Shown: positions 1 through 9,414, numbered from the stretch's first letter. The stretch is DNA of 58,441 nt from Anaeromyxobacter oryzisoli (GCF_022690765.1 NZ_JALCZA010000026.1:1-58441); one strand, 5' to 3'. Translations and numbers: made by a program. Notes: generated by a model not told the origin, from the sequence alone.

Positions 1-67
1 GACGGCGCTCGCGCGGCGGGCGGAGCGCAGGCGCGTCGCGGCGCGCCCCGGGGACGCCGCGCCGCGC

Positions 68-1372
68 GTGGTCATCGTCGGCGGCGGGTTCGCCGGGCTC
101 CAGGCGGCGCGCGCCCTCGCGGGGGCGCCGGTGCGGGTCCTCCTGGTGGACCGCCGCAACCACCACCTCTTCCAGCCGCTCCTCTACCAGGTCGCGACCG
201 CCGCCCTGAACCCCGCCGACATCTCGGCCCCGATCCGCCACGTGCTCCGCCACCAGGCGAACGCCGAGGTCGTCCTCGGCGAGGTGCTCGCCGTCGAGCC
301 GGACGCGCGTCGCCTCCGGCTCGCGGACGGGGCGCTCCCCTACGACTTCCTCGTCCTCGCCGCCGGGGCGACGCACTCCTACTTCGGCCACGACGACGAC
401 TGGGCGCCCCTCGCGCCCGGCCTCAAGACCGTCGAGGACGCCCTGGAGATCCGGCGCCGCATCCTGCTCGCCTTCGAGCGGGCCGAGCGCGAGCGGGATC
501 CCGTGGCGCGGGGCGCGCTGCTCACCTTCGTCGTGGTCGGCGCCGGCCCGACCGGCGTCGAGCTCGCGGGGGCGATCGCGGAGATCGCGCGCCACACCCT
601 CGCCGCGGACTTCCGCCACTTCGACCCGGAGAGCGCGCGGGTGATCCTGCTCGAGGGGCTCCCCGCCGTGCTGCCCACCTACCCGCCCCGGCTCCAGGCG
701 GCCGCGCGGCGGCAGCTCGAGCGGATCGGGGTGGAGGTCCGGACCGGCGCCCGGGTGACCGGGATCGACGCGTCCGGCGTCACCGTCGCGGGCCAGCGGC
801 TCCCCGCGCGCACGGTCCTGTGGGGCGCAGGGGTCGCCGCCTCGCCGCTCGCGCGGACGCTGGGTGCGCCCCTCGATCGCGCGGGGCGCGTGAAGGTCCT
901 CCCCGATCTCACCGTTCCCGGCCACCCCGAGATCGCCGTCGCCGGCGACCTCGCCGCGGTCGCGAGCGACGGCGCTCCCGTCCCCGGCGTCGCGCCGGCG
1001 GCGATCCAGGAAGGGCGGCACGCCGCGCGGAACGTCCTGCGCGCCCTCGCCGGGCGACGGCCGCTCCCGTTCCGCTACCGGGACAAGGGCTCGCTCGCGA
1101 CGATCGGGCGCGCCGCGGCGGTGGCCCGCATCGGCCGGCTCCAGTTCGCCGGGTTCCCCGCGTGGCTCGCCTGGCTGCTCGTCCACATCTTCTTCCTGAT
1201 CGGGTTCCGCAACCGCGTGGCGGTCCTCGCCCAGTGGGCCTGGTCGTACGCGACCTTCAAGCGCGGCGCGCGGCTCATCACCGACACCGCCGAGCAATGG
1301 CGCGCCATCGCCGGCCGCCGGGCGCCGGTCGACGTCGGCCACCTCCCGGCGGAGCCGCCCCCCACGCCGTGA
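68..1372 (+). CDS. ndh: Type II NADH dehydrogenase (NAD(P)/FAD-dependent oxidoreductase)
   Basis: Predicted peripheral-membrane flavoprotein that oxidises NADH and reduces quinone without pumping protons. The protein opens directly with an FAD-binding VIVGGGFAG motif and has a second dinucleotide fold (VVVGAGPTGVE, about residue 155) for NADH, followed by the AVAGDLA flavin-contact region and a hydrophobic C-terminal segment (about 365-385) typical of NDH-2 membrane anchoring. About 430 residues is the usual family length. GTG 68 falls at the first beta strand and the frame stays open to the left edge with no other start codon in the window, so the true start may lie upstream and this entry may be 5' partial. 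It is convergent with plsC, and four hairpins separate the two genes. Family assignment is secure; the exact start is not. Confidence 0.88.
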   Translation: MVIVGGGFAGLQAARALAGAPVRVLLVDRRNHHLFQPLLYQVATAALNPADISAPIRHVLRHQANAEVVLGEVLAVEPDARRLRLADGALPYDFLVLAAGATHSYFGHDDDWAPLAPGLKTVEDALEIRRRILLAFERAERERDPVARGALLTFVVVGAGPTGVELAGAIAEIARHTLAADFRHFDPESARVILLEGLPAVLPTYPPRLQAAARRQLERIGVEVRTGARVTGIDASGVTVAGQRLPARTVLWGAGVAASPLARTLGAPLDRAGRVKVLPDLTVPGHPEIAVAGDLAAVASDGAPVPGVAPAAIQEGRHAARNVLRALAGRRPLPFRYRDKGSLATIGRAAAVARIGRLQFAGFPAWLAWLLVHIFFLIGFRNRVAVLAQWAWSYATFKRGARLITDTAEQWRAIAGRRAPVDVGHLPAEPPPTP

Positions 1373-1396
1373 GCCGGTCCCACCGACGAGGGCGCT

Positions 1397-1555
1397 CAAG
1401 GCCCGTCGAACAATCGACGGGCCTTGACCATCCAGGAGGGGCGGGCCGTCGCCCGCCCCTCGCGCCCGAAGTGAATTCGGGCGCTTCACCCCACCCGCCG
1501 CCCCGCTCACGCGGGCCGGCCTGAGAGCTCGTCGAATTCTTCGACGAGCTCTCAG
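1397..1555. terminator. Four consecutive perfect hairpins between convergent genes
   Basis: Four uninterrupted inverted repeats lie in a row: 1397-1426 (13-bp stem, 4-nt loop), 1436-1461 (11-bp stem, 4-nt loop), 1462-1484 (9-bp stem, 5-nt loop) and 1521-1555 (16-bp stem, 3-nt loop). The last runs over the stop codon of the minus-strand plsC gene. None is followed by a T-run on either strand. Their place between the 3' ends of ndh and plsC suggests a two-way transcription end or mRNA 3' protection; that role is inferred. Confidence 0.7.
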
Positions 1556-2283
1556 CGCGGCGGCAGGGTCGGCAGCGCCGCGGCGATCCGCTCGCGGACG
1601 GCGTCCCTGAGCTTCGCCGTGTCCTCGGGGCGGGCACCCTCGAGCGCCACCGGCTCGAGGATCCGCGCCGTCCCCCGGCACGGGCGCACCCACGGGCCTC
1701 CCTTCGGGAGCCCGTGCGCGGTGCCGGAGACCGCGATCGGCAGCACCGGCACGCCGGCGTCGATCGCGAGCCGGAACGCCCCCGACTTGAAGGGCAGCAT
1801 CGTGCCCTTCGTCGAGCGGGTGCCCTCCGGGAACATCATCACGCTCATGCCCCGCGAGAGGTACGCCTTCGCCTTCGCGAGCGCCTCGCCGCCGCTCTCC
1901 GGATCGCCGCGGCGCACCGCGATGTCCCCGGTCATCCGCAGCATCCACCCGACCCAGGGGGTCCGGAACAGCTCCTCCTTCGCCACCCACTTCATCTCCT
2001 TCGGGATGTGCGAGAGCAGCAGGATGTCGAGCATCGACTGGTGGTTCGCCACCACCACGTAGGGCCCCTTCCCCGGCCAGCGCCCCTCGACCCTGAGGCG
2101 CCACGGCGGGAAGGTCTTCGCGATGAGCACGCCGACGATCCGGAGGAACCGCCCCGCCACCACGCGGTTCCGGTCGAACGGCGCGGTGACCGCGAGCAGG
2201 AGCGCCTGCACCGGCAGCGCGACGAGGAGCAGCGCCAGCACGAGGACGTAGCCGACGGCGGCGATGGGGATGTAGTATTTCAC
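1552..2283 (-). CDS. plsC: 1-acyl-sn-glycerol-3-phosphate acyltransferase (PlsC)
   Basis: Transfers an acyl chain to lysophosphatidic acid to make phosphatidic acid in phospholipid synthesis at the inner membrane. The catalytic HX4D motif is present (H81, D86 in NHQSMLD), as is the acceptor-binding FPEGTRS block (151-157), after an N-terminal hydrophobic segment (about 5-35). The 243-residue length is normal. The start is GTG at 2283, chosen because the protein then begins directly with its membrane segment. The gene diverges from mutM, with about 145 bp between the starts. Its stop lies inside the fourth hairpin of the neighbouring cluster. Confidence 0.93.
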   Translation of the reverse strand: MKYYIPIAAVGYVLVLALLLVALPVQALLLAVTAPFDRNRVVAGRFLRIVGVLIAKTFPPWRLRVEGRWPGKGPYVVVANHQSMLDILLLSHIPKEMKWVAKEELFRTPWVGWMLRMTGDIAVRRGDPESGGEALAKAKAYLSRGMSVMMFPEGTRSTKGTMLPFKSGAFRLAIDAGVPVLPIAVSGTAHGLPKGGPWVRPCRGTARILEPVALEGARPEDTAKLRDAVRERIAAALPTLPPR

Positions 2284-2416
2284 GATTTGTGATAGTGGCC
2301 GAGCCGCGTCACCGCGCGGTCACGGCGGAGGGAGGACCGGCGGCGGCCCGCCGCGGGGAGCACGGACATGCCCGCCTGATTACCAGATCCGGCCGGCGCC
2401 GGCGCGGCCGGCCCGC

Positions 2417-2422
2417 TAGGAT
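2417..2422 (+). promoter_or_regulatory. Candidate -10 element of mutM (leaderless start)
   Basis: TAGGAT lies with 6 nt between it and the GTG start of mutM, the spacing expected if transcription begins at the start codon itself. No Shine-Dalgarno sequence is evident. No good -35 box is seen. The same geometry recurs before smr and rpe in this window. Confidence 0.4.
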
Positions 2423-2428
2423 TCTTGC

Positions 2429-3352
2429 GTGCCCGAGCTCCCCGACCTCGAGGTCTACCGCGAGGCGATCGCCGCGCGCACGCTCGGCCAGCCGCTCGAG
2501 CGGGTCCGCCTCGGCAGCCCGTTCGTGCTCCGCTCCGCGGAGCCCCCCATCGCGGAGGCGGCGGGGCGGCGGGTCGTCGCGGTCCGGCGGCTCGGGAAGC
2601 GGCTCGTCCTGGGACTCGAGGGCGACCTCTTCCTCTGCCTCCATTTGATGATCGCGGGCCGGCTCCACTGGCGGGAGCGCGGGGCCAGGCTCCCGGGCCG
2701 GGCCGGCCTCGCCGCCTTCGACTTCCCGGCGGGTACGCTCGTCCTCACCGAGGCGGGGTCGAAGCGGCGCGCGGCGCTCCACCTGGTCCGCGGCGAGGCC
2801 GCGCTCGCCGCGCTCGATCCGGGCGGCCTGGAGCCGCTCGCCGCCGATCGCGCCGCCTTCGCCGCCGCGCTCCGGCGCGAGAACCACACCCTGAAGCGCG
2901 CCCTCACCGACCCCGCGCTCTTCGCCGGGATCGGGAACGCCTACTCGGACGAGATCCTCCACCGCGCGCGGCTCTCGCCGGTGAAGCTCACCTCGCGCCT
3001 CGACGACGAGGAGCTCGCGCGGCTCCACGAGGCCACGCGGGCGGTGCTCGTCGAGTGGACGGAGCGGCTCCGCGCCGAGGCGGGCGAGGGCTTCCCGGAG
3101 GGCGTCACCGCGTTCCGCCCGGAGATGGCGGTCCACGGGCGGCACCGGGCGCCTTGCCCGGTGTGCGGGACGGCGGTGCAGCGGATCGTCCGCGCCGAGA
3201 ACGAGGTGAACTACTGCCCGCGGTGCCAGACCGGCGGGCAGATCCTGTCGGACCGCTCGCTCGCGCGCCTCCTCAGGCAGGACTGGCCGCGCACCGTCGA
3301 GGAGCTGGAGCGGAACCCGGCCCTGGGGCTGCGCGCGGCCGAGCGCCCGTGA
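2429..3352 (+). CDS. mutM: Formamidopyrimidine-DNA glycosylase (Fpg/MutM)
   Basis: Base-excision repair enzyme that removes oxidised purines such as 8-oxoguanine and cleaves at the abasic site. The N-terminus PELPDLE supplies the catalytic proline and glutamate (P2 and E3 after Met removal), lysine 57 sits in the expected beta-hairpin, the helix-two-turn-helix carries GIGNAYSDEIL (about 168-178), and a C-terminal CxxC...CxxC zinc finger (about 242-266) contains the DNA-contacting arginine. Since the catalytic proline must follow the initiator, GTG 2429 is the only sensible start. The length of 307 residues is slightly above the usual 270-290. An overlapping frame encodes a long spurious ORF. 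Confidence 0.93.
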   Translation: MPELPDLEVYREAIAARTLGQPLERVRLGSPFVLRSAEPPIAEAAGRRVVAVRRLGKRLVLGLEGDLFLCLHLMIAGRLHWRERGARLPGRAGLAAFDFPAGTLVLTEAGSKRRAALHLVRGEAALAALDPGGLEPLAADRAAFAAALRRENHTLKRALTDPALFAGIGNAYSDEILHRARLSPVKLTSRLDDEELARLHEATRAVLVEWTERLRAEAGEGFPEGVTAFRPEMAVHGRHRAPCPVCGTAVQRIVRAENEVNYCPRCQTGGQILSDRSLARLLRQDWPRTVEELERNPALGLRAAERP

Positions 3353-3418
3353 TCGGCCGGGCCGCCGTCTAGATAGAGGCCGCGATCGCGTCTCCGCTCC
3401 GCCCCAGGCGCGAGGCCC

Positions 3419-5035
3419 TCACCCCTGCCCGTCCCGACTCCCCGCTGCCCGCCGACGGGCCCGGAGCACCGCCTCGACCCCGGCGAGCAGCGCGATCGCG
3501 GCGCACGCGCCCTCCCCGCCGCTCGCGCAGCCCCCGCGCGCCGACGTCGCGACCGACGCGCCACCGCCCGGCGCCTGATCGGGCGGGGGCTGCTGCACCG
3601 TCGGGTCCGACGCCGTCGAGGGCTCGAGCCCGGCGCGGCGGAGCACGTTCTCCATCATCCGCTGCACCCTCGCGTCGGCGACGCCCGGCCGCGACAGCCC
3701 CCACGAGAAGTCGTTCGAGCCGGTGGCGAAGACGAAGGCGCCGGAGGGGCGCACGTGGACGGCGGCCTCGTGGGTCCCGAGGGTCCCGTCCGCGAGCGGG
3801 TACGGCGACCGGGCCAGCACCACGAGCCCGGGCGGCGTCTGGCCGTTGTCGGCGACCCGGTCGACCTCGTAGCCGACGATCCCCGGGATCGCGTCCCCGT
3901 CCTTCACCCCGGTCCCCTCGTACACCCAGTGCCCGGCGCTCCGCACGATCCAGCTCGCCGGCGGCGCCTCCGCCTCGTTCCACCCCGAGTACATGACGCC
4001 GACGAGGGCGTTCTCCGGCCAGGCGAGCTGCGGATCGCGGAACTGCACCGTCACGAGGGGCGTGCCGACCATCGGGTCCGAGGCGAACAGCGTCTTGTAG
4101 CAGACCTGGGTGCGGCGGGGCCGGGAGGGATCGGCGCGCGACGGCTCGAGGCGGATGTGCCAGTACACCGCGTTGGACGACAAAAAGGCGGCGTTCACGC
4201 CGGCGGCGAGCGCCGCCTCGAGGTGCTCGCGGGCGGCGCGGGTCCAGTACTCGTCGTGGCCCACCGAGAGGAACAGGCGCTGGCCGGAGAGGAGCCCGGC
4301 GTCGCGATCCATGTCGAGATCCGTGACGTAGACGAGGTCGTACCCGCGGGACTCCGCCCACCGGACGAAGTCGTGCTCGAACCGGAAGTACTGGCCCGCG
4401 CCGTCGCCCTCCGCGAAGGGCCGGTCATAGGAGATCTCCGGCGCGAAGCCGGAGTACGAGCTGCGGCCGCCCCAGCGGTTGTACGCCTGGTAGGTGGTGA
4501 AGGACGCCTGGAACACCCCGGCGCCCCGGCGGGCGTCGTCGCGCAGGACGAAGATGGCGTGCCGCTGCAGGCCGTCGTCGCGCGTGAGCACGAAGAGGTA
4601 CACGCCGCTCGTCCAGGCCGGATCCGTCTGCACCGTGAACGTGACCGGCCAGCGGCACTCGACCAGCCCGGTGCCCGGCGCCGCCGCGGGCGTGGGCTGC
4701 GGCCCGACCGGGACCGGCCCCCCACTCGCCACGCGGCGCCCCTCGGCGCCGCCGTAATGGCCCATCCGGTAGAGCGTCCAGGCGAGCGTCCCCGGGACGT
4801 CGGCGCGTGCGTGCACGTGCACCGCCTCGCCCCGCGCGACGCTCGCCTCGTCGAGGTACGCCTCGAGCTGGCCGTCCGCCGCCGGGTGCGCGAGCTTCCA
4901 GCCCGTGTCGCCCGGGAGGGCGTTCTCGAGGGCGATCGCGGTCGCCGCCGCAGCACGCGCCGGGCGCGCGGCCGCCGCGACCACCCCGAACGCGAGGAGC
5001 AACCCCGCCCACGCCCGCCCTGCCGCCGGAGTCAT
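3419..5035 (-). CDS. Secreted protein with DMFA2_C-like domain and MYXO-CTERM-like tail
   Basis: Predicted exported protein of about 538 residues. The body resembles the 'N,N-dimethylformamidase beta subunit-like C-terminal' family: [11 protein letters not shown], the VGHDEYWT motif and [12 protein letters not shown] are characteristic. The reaction is unknown; the family is named by distant similarity, so amidase activity should not be assumed. A signal peptide follows Met at 5035 (hydrophobic core [12 protein letters not shown], cleavage near ARA). The C-terminus has a Pro/Gly linker, then [11 protein letters not shown], a short hydrophobic stretch and an Arg cluster, as in MYXO-CTERM surface-sorting signals. 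An in-frame GTG at 5092 would add 19 residues and is the alternative start. It is convergent with mutM and divergent from maeB. Confidence 0.75.
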   Translation of the reverse strand: MTPAAGRAWAGLLLAFGVVAAAARPARAAAATAIALENALPGDTGWKLAHPAADGQLEAYLDEASVARGEAVHVHARADVPGTLAWTLYRMGHYGGAEGRRVASGGPVPVGPQPTPAAAPGTGLVECRWPVTFTVQTDPAWTSGVYLFVLTRDDGLQRHAIFVLRDDARRGAGVFQASFTTYQAYNRWGGRSSYSGFAPEISYDRPFAEGDGAGQYFRFEHDFVRWAESRGYDLVYVTDLDMDRDAGLLSGQRLFLSVGHDEYWTRAAREHLEAALAAGVNAAFLSSNAVYWHIRLEPSRADPSRPRRTQVCYKTLFASDPMVGTPLVTVQFRDPQLAWPENALVGVMYSGWNEAEAPPASWIVRSAGHWVYEGTGVKDGDAIPGIVGYEVDRVADNGQTPPGLVVLARSPYPLADGTLGTHEAAVHVRPSGAFVFATGSNDFSWGLSRPGVADARVQRMMENVLRRAGLEPSTASDPTVQQPPPDQAPGGGASVATSARGGCASGGEGACAAIALLAGVEAVLRARRRAAGSRDGQG

Positions 5036-5429
5036 CCAGGGAAGAAGGAGCCGCGGCGCGAGCGGGAGAAGTCTCCGGGTGGATCCGCACACGCGCGGGC
5101 GCGCCCCCCGTTCACGTCCAGTCTTCCCCCGGGGTCACCGGCAGGGCACCGGCATGCGTCGGGCGCTGCGCACCGGGGCGCGGCGACCCCGACGCACCCG
5201 GGCCGGGGCGGGTGACGTGCAGCCGAGCGCAAGGGCCTGGAATCAGGTGGGGCGAGGGTCCGGCGAGACGCGCTGCGGCATGGAGCGGGCGCGCGTCCTC
5301 CTCGCCGTCCGGGCCGAATTGCAAAAGACATGCCTCCCAATCCCGATTCCCTTGACACCGGAAAAACACGGGTGTTTCCTGCGCATTTCACACGCCCGCG
5401 AAGGTTCCAAATCCACCGCGAGGAGAAGC
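5036..5429. other. Divergent intergenic region upstream of maeB
   Basis: No gene is supported here although frames stay open by base composition. The right part (about 5320-5400) is visibly less GC-rich and contains the candidate maeB promoter and a short palindrome. The left part holds the possible longer start (GTG 5092) of the neighbouring minus-strand gene. Confidence 0.5.
5352..5380 (+). promoter_or_regulatory. Candidate maeB promoter with palindromic operator
   Basis: A perfect -35 box TTGACA (5352-5357) is followed after 17 bp by a weak -10, TTTCCT (5375-5380). The spacer and -10 contain the palindrome AAACACGGGTGTTT (5364-5377; arms AAACAC and GTGTTT), placed where a repressor would block polymerase. 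The -35 and palindrome are seen directly; the regulatory role is inferred. Confidence 0.45.
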
Positions 5430-7745
5430 ATGTCGACCGACTTCACGCCGCCCCAGAACCCGCCCTCGTCGCCCGTCCCGAAGAAGAAGATCCGCCGCGA
5501 GGACGCGCTCGCGTACCACTCGTCCGGCCGCAAGGGGAAGATCGAGGTCGTCCCCACGAAGCCCTGCGCGACGGCCCGCGATCTCGCCCTCGCGTACAGC
5601 CCCGGCGTCGCCGAGCCCTGCCTCGAGATCGAGAAGGATCCGGACGCGTCGTACCTCTACACGGCGCGCGGGAACCTCGTCGCCGTCGTGTCGAACGGGA
5701 CCGCCGTGCTCGGCCTCGGCGACATCGGCCCCGCCGCCGGCAAGCCGGTGATGGAGGGCAAGGGCGTCCTCTTCAAGAAGTTCGCCGACGTCGACGTCTT
5801 CGACATCAACGTGGACGCGAAGGACATCGACAAGTTCTGCACGGTGGTGAAGGCGCTCGAGCCGACGTTCGGCGGGATCAACCTCGAGGACATCAAGGCC
5901 CCCGAGTGCTTCGTCATCGAGTCGCGGCTCAAGAAGGAGATGCAGATCCCGGTCTTCCACGACGACCAGCACGGGACCGCGATCATCTCCGGCGCGGCGC
6001 TCCTCAACGCGCTCGAGCTCGCGGGGAAGCGGATCGACCAGGTGAAGGTCGTGGTCTCCGGCGCCGGCGCCTCGGCCACCGCGTGCACCAAGTTCTACCT
6101 CGCGCTCGGCGTGAAGCGCGAGAACGTCACGATGTGCGACACCAAGGGCGTCATCTACAAGGGACGCGCCGAGGGCATGAACGAGTTCAAGGCCGAGTTC
6201 GCCGCCGACACCAAGGCGCGCACGCTCGCCGAGGCGGCGAAGGGCGCCGACGTGCTCCTCGGCTGCTCCGTGAAGGGCATGTTCACGCAGGACATGATCA
6301 AGTCGATGGCGAAGGACCCGATCGTGTTCGCCCTCGCCAACCCCGATCCCGAGATCAGCTACCCCGAGGCGAAGGAGGCGCGCGAGGACGTCATCATGGC
6401 GACCGGGCGCTCCGACTACCCGAACCAGGTGAACAACGTCCTCGGGTTCCCGTACATCTTCCGCGGCGCCCTCGACGTCCGCGCCAAGCAGATCACCGAG
6501 GAGATGAAGATGGCGGCGGCGCGCGCGCTGGCCGCCCTCGCCAAGGAGGACGTGCCGGACTCCGTGTCCCGCGCCTACGCCGGCGAGAAGTTCCGCTTCG
6601 GCCGCGAGTACATCATCCCGAAGCCGCTCGATCCGCGGGTGCTCCTCGCGGTCGCCCCGGCGGTCGCCCAGGCCGCCATCGACGGCGGCGTCGCCCGCGT
6701 GAAGCTCGAGATGGGCGAGTACCGGGACCGGCTCCGGAAGATGCAGAGCCGCTCGCACCAGGTGATGGGCTCGATCTTCACCAAGGCGAAGAAGAAGCTC
6801 GCGAAGATCGTCTTCCCCGAGGGCCACCACCCGAAGATCCAGCAGGCCGCCGAGATCCTCCGCGAGGAGGCGATCTGCGAGCCCGTGCTCCTCGGCCCGG
6901 TGGACGAGATCCGGCGGTCCATCGCCGAGCAGCGCCTCGACGAGCTCGACGGCGTGACCATCGTCGATCCGCAGCAGAGCCCGGAGTTCAGCCGGTACGT
7001 CTCCTGGTTCTGGGAGATGCGCCAGCGCCACGGCATCAACCTCGAGGAGGCCCGCAAGCGCGTGCGGACCCGCAACTACTTCGGGTCCCTCATGCTCAAG
7101 GAGGGCGCGGTGGACGGCTTCGTCACCGGCCTCACCACGGGTTACGCCGAGGCGATCCGCGCGCCGCTCGAGATCATCAAGACCCGCACCGGCCGCCGGG
7201 CCGGCGGCGTCTACATCGTGGTGACGAAGCACGACTTCAAGTTCTTCGCCGACTGCACCGTCACCATCGACCCCGACGCCGACGAGCTCGCCGAGATCGC
7301 GGCGACCACGAGCGACCTCGCCCGCTACTTCGAGGTGACGCCGCGGATCGCGATGCTGAGCTACTCCACGTTCGGCTCGGCGGGCGGCGACAGCCCGCGG
7401 AAGATGCGGGAGGCGACCGAGCTCATCCGGCAGCGCCGGCCCGACCTCGAGGTGGACGGCGAGATCCAGGTGGACATCGCCACCAGCACCGACGTCCGCA
7501 ACGCGGAGTTCCCGTTCTCCAACCTCAAGGAGGACGCGAACGTCTTCATCTTCCCGAACCTCGACTCCGCGAACATCGCCTACCAGCTCCTCGAGCGCCT
7601 CGGCGGCGCCGAGGTGATCGGGCCGGTGCTCCTCGGCATGCACAAGCCGGTGAACGTCCTGCAGATGGGCTGCTCGGTGCAGTCGATCGTGAACCTCGCC
7701 GCGATCACCGCGCTCCGCGCGCAGGGCGATCAGTTCCTGTTCTAG
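5430..7745 (+). CDS. maeB: NADP-dependent malic enzyme, MaeB type with C-terminal phosphotransacetylase domain
   Basis: Oxidatively decarboxylates malate to pyruvate with NADP reduction, linking the TCA cycle to pyruvate and NADPH supply. The 771-residue protein has the MaeB layout: malic enzyme N-domain (YSPGV at 57-61, FHDDQHGTA near 177-184), NAD(P)-binding domain (VVSGAGASA near 208), and from about residue 440 a phosphotransacetylase-like domain, usually regulatory (acetyl-CoA sensing) rather than catalytic in this family. ATG 5430 is chosen because AGGAG stands 4 nt upstream and the protein begins with a normal N-terminus; the frame is open 525 nt further upstream but that stretch is not protein-like. 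It is followed by two strong hairpins. Confidence 0.93.
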   Translation: MSTDFTPPQNPPSSPVPKKKIRREDALAYHSSGRKGKIEVVPTKPCATARDLALAYSPGVAEPCLEIEKDPDASYLYTARGNLVAVVSNGTAVLGLGDIGPAAGKPVMEGKGVLFKKFADVDVFDINVDAKDIDKFCTVVKALEPTFGGINLEDIKAPECFVIESRLKKEMQIPVFHDDQHGTAIISGAALLNALELAGKRIDQVKVVVSGAGASATACTKFYLALGVKRENVTMCDTKGVIYKGRAEGMNEFKAEFAADTKARTLAEAAKGADVLLGCSVKGMFTQDMIKSMAKDPIVFALANPDPEISYPEAKEAREDVIMATGRSDYPNQVNNVLGFPYIFRGALDVRAKQITEEMKMAAARALAALAKEDVPDSVSRAYAGEKFRFGREYIIPKPLDPRVLLAVAPAVAQAAIDGGVARVKLEMGEYRDRLRKMQSRSHQVMGSIFTKAKKKLAKIVFPEGHHPKIQQAAEILREEAICEPVLLGPVDEIRRSIAEQRLDELDGVTIVDPQQSPEFSRYVSWFWEMRQRHGINLEEARKRVRTRNYFGSLMLKEGAVDGFVTGLTTGYAEAIRAPLEIIKTRTGRRAGGVYIVVTKHDFKFFADCTVTIDPDADELAEIAATTSDLARYFEVTPRIAMLSYSTFGSAGGDSPRKMREATELIRQRRPDLEVDGEIQVDIATSTDVRNAEFPFSNLKEDANVFIFPNLDSANIAYQLLERLGGAEVIGPVLLGMHKPVNVLQMGCSVQSIVNLAAITALRAQGDQFLF

Positions 7746-7752
7746 GCGGCGC

Positions 7753-7792
7753 GCCCCGCCGGTGTCGAGCCGCGGCGCTCGACCGGCGGGGC
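7753..7792 (+). terminator. Hairpin downstream of maeB
   Basis: A 16-bp stem with one bulged G (7753-7770 with 7777-7792) and a 6-nt loop begins 7 nt after the maeB stop. No T-run follows. Likely transcription end or 3' stabiliser for maeB. Confidence 0.55.
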
Positions 7793-7820
7793 CCCCCGCT
7801 GCACCGGCTCGCGGCACCCC

Positions 7821-7852
7821 GGGCCCCGGTCGCGGACGTGCGGCCGGGGCCC
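7821..7852. terminator. Second hairpin between maeB and the Ig-like lipoprotein
   Basis: GGGCCCCGG (7821-7829) pairs with CCGGGGCCC (7844-7852), and an inner CGC/GCG pairing extends the stem. It lies between two convergent genes and could serve both strands. Confidence 0.5.
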
Positions 7853-7872
7853 TTCGCTTCCGGCGCTCCCCC

Positions 7873-8802
7873 TCAACGGCGGACGTTCAGGTTCGCCTTC
7901 TTGGTCATGCCGTCGTACGTCGCCTGGATCGCGACCCGGACCTTGCGCCGGGGCGGCGTGGTCGTGGCGATCTGGAACGACACGCGATCGGCGCCGGGCG
8001 GCACGGTCACCGAGGCCGGGACGGTCGCGACCGGATCGGACGTGGCGAGCGCGACGTCGATCGGCTCCGCGGTGGGGCGGATCAGGACGACGGTGCCGGT
8101 CACGATCCCGCCGCCCTGAATGGAGCCGCGGCTCAGCGCCAGGTAGGCGATCTGCATCGGGACGTTCGTCGGGAGGACCGTGACGACGGTGGCGCCCTGG
8201 AGGCCCGTCACCGGATCGGTCGCCGTGATGGTGGCGGTCCCCTCGGAGATCGCGGTCACGAGGCCCTGCGCCGAGACGCTCGCCACGAGCGGCGCCGAGG
8301 ACGTCCAGGTCACGATTTCGGTGACGTCGACCAGGGAGTCGTCGCTGAGGGTGCCGTTCGCGATGAGGGGCACCGTGCCGCCGACCTGGACCGACGGGTC
8401 GATGGGGGCGACGTCCACGAGCACGAGCTGCGCGGCGAGGACGGTCACCTGGACGGAGGCGCTCGCGTCGCCACAGGTGGCGGACACCGTCGCGGTGCCC
8501 TCTCCCGCGGCGTTGACGAGCCCGCCCTGCACGGAGGCGATGGACGGATCGCTCGAGGTCCACGCGGCGTCAGCGGTGCAGTCCCAGCTGGCGCCGTCGG
8601 AGCGGCTCGCGATCGCGCTGAGCTGGCTCGAGCCCCCCTTGGGCAGGCTCGGGTCGGCGCCCAGCGTGAGCTGCGTTTGAAGCGTGGACCCGCCTCCGCC
8701 GCCTCCGCCGCCGCAGGCGATCAGCGCGGCGAGGCAGGCGAGGACGACGAGCGGACGGAACGGCGAACGAGAAACCCAATCGAAGCGCGAAATGTTGCGC
8801 AT
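7873..8802 (-). CDS. Lipoprotein with bacterial Ig-like (BIG2) repeats
   Basis: Predicted outer-surface or periplasmic lipoprotein of 309 residues. ATG 8802 gives a basic N-terminus, a hydrophobic stretch and a lipobox ending LIAC, followed by a run of glycines as tether. Two BIG2-like domains follow, each with the WTSSDPSIASV / WTSSAPLVASV strand and the GTATVSAT / GTATITAT turn; a third beta-rich segment ends in the basic tail NLNVRR. No catalytic motif is seen, so an adhesive or structural role is the most that can be inferred. Convergent with maeB. The start at 8802 is preferred over the upstream in-frame Met because the lipobox then sits at the usual distance. Confidence 0.8.
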   Translation of the reverse strand: MRNISRFDWVSRSPFRPLVVLACLAALIACGGGGGGGGSTLQTQLTLGADPSLPKGGSSQLSAIASRSDGASWDCTADAAWTSSDPSIASVQGGLVNAAGEGTATVSATCGDASASVQVTVLAAQLVLVDVAPIDPSVQVGGTVPLIANGTLSDDSLVDVTEIVTWTSSAPLVASVSAQGLVTAISEGTATITATDPVTGLQGATVVTVLPTNVPMQIAYLALSRGSIQGGGIVTGTVVLIRPTAEPIDVALATSDPVATVPASVTVPPGADRVSFQIATTTPPRRKVRVAIQATYDGMTKKANLNVRR

Positions 8803-8911
8803 GCGACCCCCAGGAAATTGAGCGGGTCGAACATGGCAACGGAGGGGCGCGAGTCGGAGTCCCGCGACCACGGCAGGCCCGACTCGGACAGTGGACGTCC
8901 GGGGCTAGACG

Positions 8912-8975
8912 CTGGCCGCACCCGCGGCGAACGGCGGCGACGGCGGCGACACCCTGGCCGCACCCGCGGCGAACG
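8912..8975. repeat. 22-bp direct repeat, two copies 42 bp apart
   Basis: The 22 bp at 8912-8933 recur exactly at 8954-8975; between them lies GCGGCGAC-type simple sequence. The pair is in the gap upstream of the Ig-like lipoprotein. No protein frame uses it convincingly. Could be slippage or a repeated binding site. Confidence 0.6.
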
Positions 8976-9024
8976 CCACGACCGGGCGGGGTACGGCCGA
9001 CCAGCGGCCGCGCCCCATGTGGCG

Positions 9025-9414
9025 TCACCCGGCGCGGTCGAGCACGCGGGACAGCCGCTGCCGGACCTCCTGCGCGATGGGCGCGAGCGAGGGCTGCGCG
9101 GCGGCGATGGTCTGCATCGGATCGACCGCGACGAGGTGCGCCTTCCGGTCGTCGCCCTCGTACACCACCACGTTGCAGGGCAGGAGCGCCCCGATCTCGA
9201 GCACCGCCGAGATCGCCTGGTGGGCGAGGGTCGGGTTGCACGCGCCGAGGATGCGGTAGCGCCGGAAGTCCACCCCCAGCTTCTGCTTGAGCGTCGCCTG
9301 CACGTCGATCTGCGTGAGCACGCCGAAGCCCTCCGACGCGAGCAGCGCGGGGAGTCGCTCCAGCGCCTCCTCGAAGGTCCAGCCCGTCGCCTTGCGGATC
9401 CCGATCTCGGCCAT
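9025..9414 (-). CDS. DUF302 domain protein
   Basis: Small soluble protein of 129 residues matching the DUF302 pattern: the N-terminal TFEEALERLPALLASEGFGVL helix-strand unit (shown here up to a family hallmark), the central ILGACNPTLAHQAI segment and LLPCNVVVYE. These proteins form small alpha/beta folds; their function is not established, though members occur with redox and sulfur proteins. ATG 9414 is preferred because AGGAGG lies 6 nt upstream and the residues further upstream look like random GC-rich translation. It appears monocistronic, divergent from the small basic protein at 9609. Confidence 0.8.
   Translation of the reverse strand: MAEIGIRKATGWTFEEALERLPALLASEGFGVLTQIDVQATLKQKLGVDFRRYRILGACNPTLAHQAISAVLEIGALLPCNVVVYEGDDRKAHLVAVDPMQTIAAAQPSLAPIAQEVRQRLSRVLDRAG

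Noticed and set aside
4905-5429. 175-codon upstream extension of maeB
   Set aside because: Arg/Ala/Gly-rich random translation; ATG 5430 has a Shine-Dalgarno and a normal N-terminus.
5388-7817. 809-residue minus-strand ORF opposite maeB
   Set aside because: Antisense shadow caused by GC-rich codons; the plus strand encodes a clear malic enzyme.
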